Positions 1 to 8,449 of a DNA stretch of 13,208 bases are shown piece by piece (position 1 is the stretch's first letter; the number at the start of each line of letters is the position of its first letter). A program made the position numbers and the translations under genes. This DNA comes from Nephromyces sp. MM_2019 (lineage: Eukaryota > Apicomplexa > Aconoidasida > Nephromycida), in the NCBI GenBank assembly GCA_015657535.1, contig JADHZB010001874.1, positions 4,314 through 17,521 on the forward strand. The letters are read 5' to 3'. The notes below the pieces were generated by a model, which was not told the DNA's origin, ran no database searches, and worked only from the letters and a program-made list of their open reading frames with translations.

Positions 1-108
1 GTGTGTGTATCGTCCGTCTACGTATTGGTGTGTGTATCGTCCGTCTACGTATTGGTGTGTGTATCGTCCGTCTACGTATTGGTGTGTGTATCGTCCGTCT
101 ACGCATTT
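1..108. repeat. 27-bp tandem repeat (minisatellite), four copies
   Basis: Units start at 1, 28, 55 and 82. Each has (GT)4 followed by ATCGTCCGTCTACGTATTG. The first three are identical and the fourth diverges at its end (CGCATTT). The window opens at a unit boundary, so the array may continue to the left. The 27-nt period is a multiple of three, so one frame reads as a repeated VCVSSVYVL peptide; I treat that as a by-product of the repeat. Confidence 0.95.
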
Positions 109-510
109 GTGTCTTTTTCTAAGTATTCGTGTGTGTGTGCGTATCTGCATATGTCTGCCTATGTATTTGCGAGTGTAAGCATTCGCGTGTGTGAGTAAAT
201 GACTGTGCAAATGTGTGCATACATATTTATGTATGTGCATGAAAGTATTTGCGTGTGTGGGCACCTATTTGCTTGAGTGTGCAGCTCTCTGTGTGTGTGC
301 ATGACAGTATGTATGCCTGTGTGTAAGTAGTTGCGCGTATGCACGCACAATTTTGTGCGCAAATGTGTATGTAAGTATTCGTGTGTACGCATTTGTGTGT
401 GCGTAAATTTATGTGTGCACATGTGTTTGTCTGCACCTGCGTATGCCCCCACCCTGTGGGTATCTACATGCATGTTTGTGTGTGTAGGACTGCTTTAGAG
501 TCGGGACTCT
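109..510. repeat. Degenerate TG-rich repeat tract, no gene seen
   Basis: Imperfect copies of GTATTTGCGTGTGTG-like words with variable spacing continue from the minisatellite. Open frames on both strands here (mostly C/V/Y on one strand, H/T on the other) are translations of dinucleotide repeat. By analogy with the kinase introns this could be intron or intergenic DNA. No convincing exon is visible. Confidence 0.7.
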
Positions 511-1400
511 CTAACTTTTATAAGCGATGCTACCTCCGTAGGCCTGTGTGTGGGAGCAGATTATATATCTCTGGGCAGATATAGAGCATAGGCTGCAGCA
601 AGCATCTCAGCTTACAATGCTGACATGTACGTACACTCGAATATTGCGTTGTGTGTGGGGAATGAGGCACCAAAGCACACAGCTGCCGTCACTGCAAATG
701 CAACCTTCAGCAACGATGGCAATAGACTCACCCAATACCATGAAGGGTAGTCAAAGAGAGTAAGAACAAGCTGCTTCTAACCGTGCCGTATATAACATAC
801 TGTGTGTTCGTACCGATATCGAACTATTCAATATATTAACACAAAAAAAATTGGGAAAAACGACTTCATATACACACATACATATATGGTTCAAGCACAA
901 AAGCATATACTTCAAAAACACGTATAGATACACTCTAAACTGAAATGCATATACACTTCACACACACACACACGCATTTGTCCCATCAAAAAACTCTTTA
1001 AAAACATGTACACATACAACATCCTACAAGGTTCCCCATGTACACACGATAAAGTCTCACTGGGCTACCTAAGACGCCCACAGTAACCCCAACCACACAC
1101 ACCAACACACACCAATACAGATACTAACACACACATACACACAGAAAAACACACACCAAAACACACACCAGTCAACTCGGGTGTGCCTAGATCACCGAGA
1201 TTTCCAAAAGAGGCTGTAGTAGAGAGGCTTTGATCGATGCTTATCGTACTGTCTGCTTCGTTCCTAAGCTTGTGCCTCATCAGCTTTCTAGACGGATGAG
1301 CAACATTTCCTGGAATCCCCTTTTTCTCTTTCAATGCACCAAATAGCGAACTGAAGGGGGAACACACAGGATCCTGTGCTTCCGTGCTTTTGTTTCGCAT
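511..1400 (-). CDS. Hypothetical protein A, four-exon gene model
   Basis: Not recognised. Minus-strand exons: 1400-1167, 823-732, 691-616 and 543-511, joining in frame to 144 residues plus TAG. The first exon opens with MRNKSTEAQD and stays open for 78 codons until a GTGTGT donor. The second follows an acceptor ending TTGAATAG after a T-rich tract and ends at GG|GTGAGT. The third follows CATTTGCAG and ends ATT|GTAAGC. The last follows CCCACACACAG and reads AYGGSIAYKS before the stop. Introns are 343, 40 and 72 nt; the first starts GT-rich like the kinase introns. Upstream, a good acceptor (CCTGTTCTTAG, ending at 1406) and a matching donor AAG|GTTAGT (at 2059) suggest a 5' non-coding exon near 2060-2140. 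The N-terminal half is polar and Ser/Thr-rich; the C-terminal half is more hydrophobic. Start and splice choices are inferred. Confidence 0.42.
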
Positions 1401-1405
1401 ATCGT

Positions 1406-2059
1406 CTAAGAACAGGAGGATGGAAAATTTGGTGAAAAAGCAGGAAAGTATGAAGTAACAAGAGAAAGAAAGCAGTGTGTGTACTTTGGCTTAAAAGGAA
1501 GAACAAAAGTGATGGTGTTAGTGGTGGTGTACATACAGTAGGGGTTGGAGGTCACAGTGGCCTTGTATATAAAGTGGAAGAATGGGGGGGTGCTAGTATG
1601 CATACATGTGGTGGTGTTAGTGGTGGCGTGCATAGAGTGGGGGGCAGTAGCGTTAGTTGTGGTGTATGCACACTGAAAGGGGGAGGAAGCATTATTTGGT
1701 GTGCTGCAGTCGGCAAAAAAACCTCAGTAAGTATAAGATGCAGATGTAGCGACAGCACTGCCCTACATTACACACACAGAAAGCCCACATTATCAAAGGA
1801 AAATACACAGCTGCATACGAATGAAAGCAAAAGATAAAAAGCCCAAAGGGAAAGAAACACGCACACAAAACCAGCACACAGAAATTCAAACATACAAACC
1901 CACAACGCAAACCCATACAAGCAAACCCTCACGAAAGAAGCCATACACGCAAACTCACACACACACAAACCACACGCGAAGGTACACATAAACATACAGA
2001 TACAAGAACACACAAAGCCACACACACACACACATACACACAAAAACATACACTAACCT
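1406..2059 (-). other. Probable intron upstream of model A
   Basis: Read on the minus strand, this stretch begins GTTAGTGTATG, stays GT-rich for about 300 nt, becomes CA-rich (1690-1475) and ends in a pyrimidine-rich tract with TTCTTAG. That is the same layout as kinase intron 3. It would link a short 5' exon near 2060-2140 to the first coding exon of model A. The plus-strand frame through 1475-1837 is a translation of its GGTGTTAGTGGTGG repeats. Confidence 0.4.
1514..1674. repeat. Direct repeat GGTGTTAGTGGTGG, two copies plus a remnant
   Basis: A 31-bp unit beginning GGTGTTAGTGGTGG and ending in a run of Gs occurs at 1514-1544 and 1613-1643, 99 bp apart with a few substitutions. A degraded third copy lies near 1650-1674. 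It sits inside the probable intron upstream of model A. Confidence 0.75.
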
Positions 2060-2271
2060 TGGGTATACATAAGTTATTTTATGGTATTCCAAGGGAAGCT
2101 CCCAAAACTGTTCCTCCCTCAAACCTTCCTTCAGCAATCAAATCTTACACAAAATAAAACCAACTACAAATACAAACGTCTTCTTCCTCTTCTCTTTCTC
2201 TCACACAGAAACCAACATACTCAAACATAAACACGTGCAATAAACATAGGAAGCAGTGACTCCACTTTCAG

Positions 2272-3640
2272 CTGCGTGTGTGTGTGAATGAAAAAAAATT
2301 CTTCAATGAATTCCCTAGCATTCGACAATATACAATCAAAAGCTGTAAAAACATCAAAAATGTACAAAGAATAAAAATAGTACTTCTTTGGGAGCAAGGT
2401 AGAGAGGGGAAGTGTGTGTGAGCTCGAGTTTGCAACACTATATGAAAATATGTTTATGATACTGTTGCAATACTCTATGGAAACGCGTGTGTGTTACTAT
2501 TAGCAACACTCTGTAAAAATACGCTTGTTAATCGGCATCCATTAGCCTGTGCGCATGCACCTTTTTGCTGTAGGAAGCTAATCATGAAAAAAGCTCATAT
2601 TTGAGAAAATTTACAAGAGGAAGAGGCAATAGATGGTTTATCCGTTGTTCTGTTTGTCTTCCTTTTTTAAAGGAAGCGAATATTTGCGCACACACACTCA
2701 GAAGTATTTGCCTTCCATTAGCGCTTGTAACTCGCTTCTCCAAGGCGAATGCTGAAGAGTATCAAAAGCAATTCTTATATTTTCAAAAATTGCTTGTGTG
2801 TGTGTGTGAGCGTGTGTGGGTGTATGCGTGTGTGTGGGTGTGTTTGAGTGTGTGTGGTTATATCTGTGCGTGTGTGTGGTATGCGTGGGTTTGGGTACGT
2901 TTGCATCTCCATGCGTGTGTATCTTTATGCGTGTGTATCTATGTGCGTATGTATCTCTGTGTGTCTAGGCTATCAACCGCTTTGAGTAGCATTCCTTGCA
3001 GTTCTTTGTAAAAAAGAGTTTTCACATGGAAAACATCATTTTCATCATGAAACTACGCAAAAACAACAGAAAATTACATTTTCCAAAATTTTAAGGTGTA
3101 TGTACACTTATGAGAGAGATAAATTAACGCATAGAAAACTAGAGAAATATAGCGTACACGCAAATATAGACAGGATCAGGAAGGAGAGAGAATTATGTGT
3201 GTTTGTGTGTGTATGTACTTGTGCGTATCCACGTATGTCTGTGTAACTGCATGTCTGCGAGTATCCATGTGAGTCTGTGTGTATCCATGTGTGTGCATCT
3301 GCGTGTATGCGTATCTATGAATCAATTACTCTGTGTGCGTAGCTCCATGTGGACTGTCTATCAGCAAGTGCGTGTGTATGTCGGAAACGAAGTAAACAGA
3401 GAGTTATCTCGCACACAGAAAATAACAAAAACACGTTTTCTTGCCTTTTATGCCTCATTTCCTGTGTTACCTGTTGCTTTCCTTAATTTTCTCTTCACTT
3501 CCTCCTTCCTGTTGCCTCCACTCCCACCACGTCCGTATACACACAAAGTTCACGAAAAAAAAATTTTCGCCGCAAAAAACCCGCTTTTCAGCTTTTCTCA
3601 GCACATTTACACACGAGAAGCCTTCAATAGGCAAACATAG
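2272..3640 (+). CDS. Hypothetical protein B, gene model with open 5' end
   Basis: Not recognised. The best exons are 2272-2415 (acceptor CCACTTTCAG, ending at a GT-repeat donor), 2574-2795 (acceptor CTTTTTGCTGTAG, 74 open codons, ending at GTGTGTG) and 3002-3095 (acceptor ATTCCTTGCAG). From 3002 two readings are open. One stops at TAA 3092-3094. The other runs into a good donor TTAAG|GTGTATG and can continue through a small exon (3174-3198) to 3365-3640, a 91-codon frame ending in TAG. The 2272 exon contains NEKKFFNEFPSIRQ and the 2574 exon contains YLRKFTRGRGNR. The product looks basic and Lys/Asn-rich. No start codon was placed; an acceptor-like tract at 2180-2207 (TCTTTCTCTCACACAG) suggests more exons upstream. 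Which 3' end is real is undecided. Confidence 0.35.
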
Positions 3641-4177
3641 AACCAAAGTTTATGTGTGTGCGCGTGTTTCTCTGTGCATGTGTGTGTATGGATCTGCCTC
3701 TGTGTGTGTATATATCTCTTCCTGTGCATATTTCTGTCTCTCGCTCTCTCTGTGTTTTTCTCTCTCTCTCTCACTCCCTCTCCCTCCCTCTTCCTCCCTC
3801 TTGCTCTAAAAACTCACCTTCTACCCTCTAAAATACATTTAATTTGACGGAGTTTTTATACATAAATTTATACAAATTTGTACATACAGCAGTATTGCTT
3901 TGATGATATTTTACAAAATCGCTGAAATCTAATATTTTACAAAAGTTGTGGTGTTCGAAGAGTAAAAGTGACGAGTGTGTGTCGAAAGTTAAAATGAGAG
4001 GAAGGAGCGTTGCTAAGACTAGTAGGCTGAGCAGAAATTTCGTCCTAAATTAGTAAAGGGGAGCGAGCGCTTGTGTGAGCGTGTTTTTTGGGGTATTTTG
4101 TGAATGAGTGTGCGTGTCTGTGTGTTTATTGCGAGGCAAAGCATTTTTTGCAGGTGGGTAAAAGCCGCCCTTTACTA
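3641..4177. other. Region with pyrimidine tract and AT-rich DNA, no gene seen
   Basis: 3650-3720 is TG-rich. 3732-3806 is almost pure pyrimidine (CTCTCTCT, CTCCCT, CTTCCTCCCT), a homopyrimidine/homopurine run. 3825-3950 is AT-rich, and 4060-4135 is again TG-rich. A 19-codon frame beginning MRGRSVAKTS follows an ATG near 3994, but nothing else supports it. This could be the space between model B and the convergent end of model C. Confidence 0.4.
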
Positions 4178-6130
4178 TCAAAAAATATTTTTTGTAGGAG
4201 CGGGATGATTTTTGCCGTTGGCGATTATTCGCAGGGAGCCTGTATCTGTATTATTCGCACTATTTGATGCTTTGGTTGCGGAGTGTGTGTGTGTGTGTGT
4301 GAAATGGCTTGAAACAGGGAAGCAGAGATAGAGAGAAAGAGAAAGAGAGAGGTGTATACACACGCTGGTTAAGTTTGAGGTGGGCGGATCCACTCACACA
4401 CACCGGGAAACATGCACACACACACACACTGATAAAGATTGAGCGGGCGGATCCACTCGCACGCACAGACATACTGGTAAAGATTGAGTTGGGCGGATCC
4501 ACTCGCACATACAATGAGAGATACGCACACAGACTTTAGTAGCTGCTGTAACCGGATTACCTGCAGCCACCTGTAGCGCAGCAGTAGAGTGAAGCTGGGG
4601 TGAATACACTTGTTAGCATGAGCTGCTTCGAGCTGTTTGTGTGTATGGTTGGGACGTTAGCGCCTGCATGTTGTGTGTGCATATTCCAGCGCACAGACGA
4701 GTAGACCCGCAAGTCCTGCACATAAAGCTGCGCACACACACCCCTGCTCCCTCAGACACCCTCCCAACACACCGCTGCTCCTGCAGACATCCTCGCACAT
4801 TCACTCCTGCTCCTGCAAACATCCTCGCATACATTACCCCACGCACTCGCACACACAATGGCACGAGCACTCACACACTTGACTGTATGCACACCGGCAG
4901 GCACCCCCACACATCCTTGAACGCACGGCCATGCATCTGTGCACAGCTGCCTCAATACTCGCGAGATATACGCAGACAAGCAGACACACATGCACACACA
5001 GCAGCCAACTTACAGAAACCTTGAATAACTGCTTCTTCTGAAGCATCTAGTGCAGGCTTGTAAGCTCTGCCTAGAAGCTAACTTTTCTGCTGTGCTAATA
5101 ACCTAGAGCCTTCCTCCTTCGATGTTTAAAGCGTGCTCTTCAGTGTGTGCGAGAGCTGCCTTTTAAAGATTAGTCTGCCTCCATCATCTAAGTACATTAT
5201 ATAATCTCTTTTGAAGAAAAATTTTAGTTTCAACCTACAATCACCCCGAAAGCAGCGGGTGAGTGGAGGAAGCACTAATCCACGGCTCAGCCCTTGCTTA
5301 TCATACACCTGTCTCTATATCAACTGCGACACCTTTTATCTTCAAGCGTAGATTCCTCTGTATTCTAGGCACACACACACAAACATTGCTATTTATTGTA
5401 TCCTCTTTTGGGATTGGTGGTTTCACCCCCCTCTGAGCACGATGATTTCACCCCACCCCCCTGAGAATAATTCACAAGCCCCACACCTTGCTAATTCCAG
5501 CCCCCCCCGCATTCTCTAGCTAATTCCACCCTCCTCTAATCCAATGGATTCCGCCCTCCCCTACCCTCAAAATCACGTCCCCTAGTACACACCCATCCAA
5601 CCTCTCACATCTGCCGCACCTCCTCTCCCCCCACCCACACCGCAAACACATTCACCACGCCAACCCCCCTCCACACGGCGCACACACATAGTACCTGCAT
5701 TTCACCCTACAACACACGCAACCCCTTAAGCACATGCGAACCCACCCCATGCGTACATCACACCACGCACAAAGATAAGCGCACACACACTACACACACC
5801 ACGGATACCCACAAAACACACGACACACACACACCGCAAACGCCACAAACGCCACACACACAACGCATGCACACAACACACACGACGCATGCTCATACAC
5901 GAAGCATACACACACACGCACACCACACACACACCAACACACTCACAAATACAGATACACTTACCACACACAGTAAGTTACTCGCGACACACATGCAGAC
6001 CCCCACGTTTTTATAATCCAAACAACTAGTGTGCATATGTGTGTGTGTGTGCCAGACTGCTGCAAATATACAGCGTTCAACATACCAACTTCACCTTGTC
6101 TCTAATCCTCTCTTGATGAGTATTTGACGA
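4178..6130 (-). CDS. Hypothetical protein C, six-exon model, 5' end unresolved
   Basis: Not recognised. Minus-strand exons: 6130-6095, 6025-5993, 5364-5309, 5070-5014, 4594-4561 and 4307-4178, ending in TGA. Splice sites look genuine: acceptors CACACCTTCCAG, GTGTGCCTAG, TTAGCTTCTAG and CACCCCAG (with GCTAAC upstream as a possible branch point), plus a long pyrimidine tract before the last exon; donors AAG|GTGAAG, GACAG|GTGTATG, T|GTAAGT and GCAG|GTAATC. Joined, the middle reads ...KIKGVAVDIETG then RAYKPALDASEEAVIQGF. About 114 residues are assigned. The intron 5992-5365 starts GT-rich on this strand and explains the CA/C-rich plus-strand block. The last exon begins with an HTHTHTH stretch encoded by CA repeat. 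A possible start, ATG at 6330 reading MQKNRDFLESIRGE, does not join in phase to the 6130 exon. Confidence 0.38.
4364..4519. repeat. Three copies of a GGGCGGATCCACTC-containing repeat
   Basis: The core GGGCGGATCCACTC occurs at 4382-4395, 4445-4458 and 4491-4504, preceded by TAAAGATTGAG (TAAGTTTGAG in copy one) and followed by CA-rich sequence. Spacings are 63 and 46 bp. The block lies in the proposed last intron of model C. Minus-strand frames here (VDPPNSIF-like peptides) are translations of the repeat. Confidence 0.85.
4743..4838. repeat. Imperfect 31-32-bp tandem repeat, three copies
   Basis: CCTGCTCC-type words start at 4743, 4774 and 4806, each followed by CTGCAGACATCCTCGCA-like sequence, with the second and third copies most alike. 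It lies in a CA-rich block assigned to an intron of model C. Confidence 0.75.
5384..5990. other. C-rich then CA-rich block, intron-like on the minus strand
   Basis: 5420-5700 is C-rich with few Gs and runs of up to eight Cs; 5700-5990 is dense in CACACA. On the minus strand this reads as a GT-rich start turning G-rich, matching the intron signature seen in the kinase gene. The phrase GCTAATTCCA occurs twice (5490 and 5519). No convincing exon is seen on either strand. Confidence 0.5.
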
Positions 6131-6392
6131 CTGGAAGGTGTGTGTTTTTGTGTATTTGGAAGAAGTTTGATACAAAATTTAAAAGTAAGGATTTTCTGTG
6201 AATTTTTTTTGCTTCTTCTACATTTATCACTTCCTCTTCTTATGCGCTTGCCTTTTTATGCACGTTTTTCGGAGGGTTTTTCGGTATTCTCTCCTCTTAT
6301 AGATTCGAGAAAGTCGCGATTTTTCTGCATTTGGAGGTTATTTTTGGTCTATTGGGAGATTGCGGATGAAGTTTTTGCATCATCTTCGTAGT
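6131..6392. other. T-rich region (plus strand), possible 5' region of model C
   Basis: An 83-codon plus-strand frame (6140-6391) is rich in F and L because the DNA is T-rich. On the minus strand an ATG at 6330 begins MQKNRDFLESIRGE and stays open to 6256, with a GT at the end (AAAAAC|GTGCAT). Either could be chance. I favour the minus strand as the first exon of model C but could not make the phase fit. Confidence 0.25.
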
Positions 6393-6594
6393 GTTGGATG
6401 AGGGGGGATTTCACTAGTGCTTTTGATGACATGTGTTTGTGTGTGAGTGGGTGTGTGTGGGTCTGGTTGTGTGGGTATGAGTATTGGATGAGTGTGGATT
6501 TCATTAGTGCTTTTGATAGGAGGTGTATGTGTGAATGTCTTGCCTGAAGATGAATTTCATTAGTGCTTTTGCTGGGAGGTGTATGTGTGTATGT
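6393..6594. repeat. Three imperfect copies of TTTCAYTAGTGCTTTTG repeat
   Basis: A unit of about 50 bp (TTGGATGAG, GATTTCAYTAGTGCTTTTG, AGGAGGTGTATGTGTG) occurs at 6393-6444, 6481-6534 and 6541-6594. The cores start at 6408, 6498 and 6554. Copies two and three share GGAGGTGTATGTGTG. It lies just upstream of model D, in probable intergenic DNA. Confidence 0.9.
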
Positions 6595-6604
6595 TGTATG
6601 ATGG

Positions 6605-6641
6605 AGATATCATCCGTCTGCAATTTTTATGGATGATATCT
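6605..6641. repeat. Perfect 11-bp inverted repeat, 15-nt loop
   Basis: AGATATCATCC (6605-6615) pairs exactly with GGATGATATCT (6631-6641), separated by GTCTGCAATTTTTAT. The second arm ends four bases before the ATG proposed for model D at 6646. It could be a hairpin in a 5' leader, a dyad binding site, or chance. Confidence 0.9.
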
Positions 6642-6645
6642 GGAT

Positions 6646-7895
6646 ATGACTGCTTTATGTGTGTTGATACCGAGAGCATCTCTGTTTTCTGTTGTTTTGC
6701 TTCTATGGTGTGTTTGTGCGTGCATTTTTGCGTGTGCGCATTTGCGTGTGTGTAGTTGCTTCATGACTATTTTTCTTGTGGTGCGTTCGTATTTGTATTT
6801 TCTTCTTCATCTCTTTGTTTGGTGGAAGGAATTTTGTGCTTCTCTATTCTTGTGTGTGTGTGAAATTTTGACTTTTTGCTTTACCCCTCTTCTGTGCATG
6901 TATTTCTGCAGCAATTTCTGGGTTTCATGCTTGATCTACCGGCTACCCTCCACAAGCTGCGCTACTTCCTTGTTTTTTTTGGGTAAAAGATCTCGAAAAA
7001 TTCTGTAAAATATGTGCACGCACACACCAACTAACCTTTGTTAGCCTTTTGGCTGATATCGTATTTTATTCTGATTTAAGCAGGTTGATGCTTTTATTAA
7101 GAGGTATTTTCCTGAGTTCTGGATTTGTTGGTGTATGTGTGTCTTGGTGTGTGTGCTGGTGTGTGTGTGTGTGTGTGAGTTTAGGTGTTTGTAGCATGAG
7201 ATATGTGTGTGTGAGTGGATGTTGTGAGAGAGTTGGTGTGTCTGTATGTAAGTGTGGCGTCAGAGTTCTTGTGTTTTTGTGATATGTGATAGCTGGTGTG
7301 TTCGTGTGTGTAGATGAGCCTGTAAAATTGTGTGTGAGTGTGATTATAAGAATCAAAGTGAACCTGTGTACCTGCATGTTTGTCTGAATATGTTTTTAAG
7401 CTGATTTGTGTGAATAAGTATCTGCTGAAGCAGACTTTTGCATGTTTTTATTCGCTCTATTGTATTAAGCCTGTGTGTGCGTCTGTGCACACACTTGGAT
7501 TCATGGTGTAGCGATTCTTCATCCGCAGCAGTGGCAGCAACAGGTGTACGTACACCCCTTTCATTCATGCTAATTTGTGTGTATGCCAGGTGTGCAGCTT
7601 GCCTTATCCTTTACCCTTACTTGTTGCCTATCATGCACACACACACACAGACACGCTAACACAGCTAAACTCGCAATCATGCATGCATGCATATTAAATA
7701 GCGTGGCATCCTCTGCGATTTCCTTTCTTTCACCTGTTTCTCAGTGTACGTACACGCACTGCTTCTCTTCATCCCTTATCATCTCCTCTTCCTTATGAGA
7801 AAACATGTAATTCTCTCGGTTTTTCAGCATCTTTATCGCCTTTTCTTGAGCGCAGCATTAAGAGGCGAAGATTATATAAACTGAAGCTACATTAG
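6646..7895 (+). CDS. Hypothetical membrane protein D, seven-exon gene model
   Basis: Exons: 6646-6711, 6756-6851, 6912-6982, 7084-7132, 7401-7472, 7512-7543 and 7745-7895 (TAG), all phase-compatible, giving 178 residues. The start MTALCVLIPRASLFSVVLLL resembles a signal peptide or first membrane segment. Residues about 40-95 are strongly hydrophobic with a short polar break (LPATLHKLRY), followed by more hydrophobic sequence. The tail is basic (LERSIKRRRLYKLKLH). Acceptors include TGTATTTCTGCAG, TCTGATTTAAGCAG and a long pyrimidine tract ending TTTCTCAG at 7744. Donors include GG|GTAAAA, GGT|GTATGT and CAG|GTGTACG. Introns are 44, 60, 101, 268, 39 and 201 nt. The hydrophobic layout, with LVFFG and LLLRGIFL, loosely recalls small Golgi/COPI-associated multi-span proteins; this is a guess. 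T-rich DNA inflates hydrophobic open frames, so RNA evidence is needed. Confidence 0.38.
7543..7556. repeat. 14-bp perfect palindrome GGTGTACGTACACC
   Basis: A perfect copy of the GTGTACGTACAC motif that recurs across the window. It sits at the donor of the sixth exon of model D (CAACAG|GTGTACG). A second perfect 12-bp copy is at 7744-7755, overlapping the next acceptor (CTCAG|T). So both ends of one proposed intron carry the same motif. Confidence 0.9.
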
Positions 7896-8073
7896 ATGAC
7901 CCACACGCAGACAGCCACAAGCCTGGAGTAACTCAATCATTATATTTTATACAGAAAGGCCGGTCCAGCTCAGTAAAACTTGGCACACACACTACGAAGG
8001 ACACGCTAACTCTGGGCTTTAGCGAAGTTTTTTTTGCATTTTGTGTGCGAAACGCCTTCTAGCAAAGGGTTTT
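7896..8073. other. Short intergenic stretch, no gene seen
   Basis: Mixed composition between the proposed stop of model D and the proposed start of model E. It holds an ACACAC patch at 7984 and an eight-T run near 8029. I see no open frame or RNA gene here. Confidence 0.4.
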
Positions 8074-8449
8074 ATGCATGTGTATGTGTGTGTGTGCAAG
8101 TTTGAGTGTACATACGCAGAGCTAGCGGTCCGATCTTCTCGCTTTCCCTGGTTAGCGATTGTTTCCCAGTTTGGTGGGTACTCCTTCCTGCCCTAAAATA
8201 CCTTATGGAGGCTTATCTAGAGCCTATTGTTCTGCTGGTACTGCTCCCTCAAGTTGCACCCACACACAAGCCTATTTCTTCATGTTTGTTCCCCCTGAAA
8301 AGCTCAGCGCACATGAGTATTCTTAGAGGAACCTACACTGTATCAGCGTATATATGGAAGTGTGTGTGTGTAGCTTGCCAGAAGTTTGTATGGTATGATG
8401 TGTGTTATACCGTAACAAACAGCATTGCAGGAGCACACACATACATTAA
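8074..8449 (+). CDS. Weak gene model E (hydrophobic, three exons)
   Basis: The core is the 8120-8359 exon: 79 open codons between ACATACGCAG and a GTGTGTG donor. It includes hydrophobic runs (WWVLLPALKYL and PIVLLVLL) and ends in SAYIWK. A minimal first exon (8074-8081, ATGCATGT then GTATGT, 38-nt intron) and last exon (8431-8449, acceptor AGCATTGCAG, stop TAA) complete an 88-residue frame. Without the final splice the frame runs on to a TGA ending at 8477. Against it: on the opposite strand 8192-8116 is also an attractive exon, with acceptor GGTATTTTAG, donor GTATGT and a reading that includes YPPNWETIANQGKRED. I cannot decide the strand. No family recognised. Confidence 0.22.

Noticed and set aside
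1475..1837. 120-codon plus-strand frame (Gly/Val/Ser-rich)
   Set aside because: It is built from the GGTGTTAGTGGTGG repeat and has no homology signal. The region fits an intron on the opposite strand.
4154..4282. Plus-strand exon candidates after TTTTTTGCAG (4153) and TTTTTTGTAG (4197)
   Set aside because: Acceptors are good, but no consistent neighbouring exons were found. The minus strand gives a terminal exon for model C behind a long pyrimidine tract.
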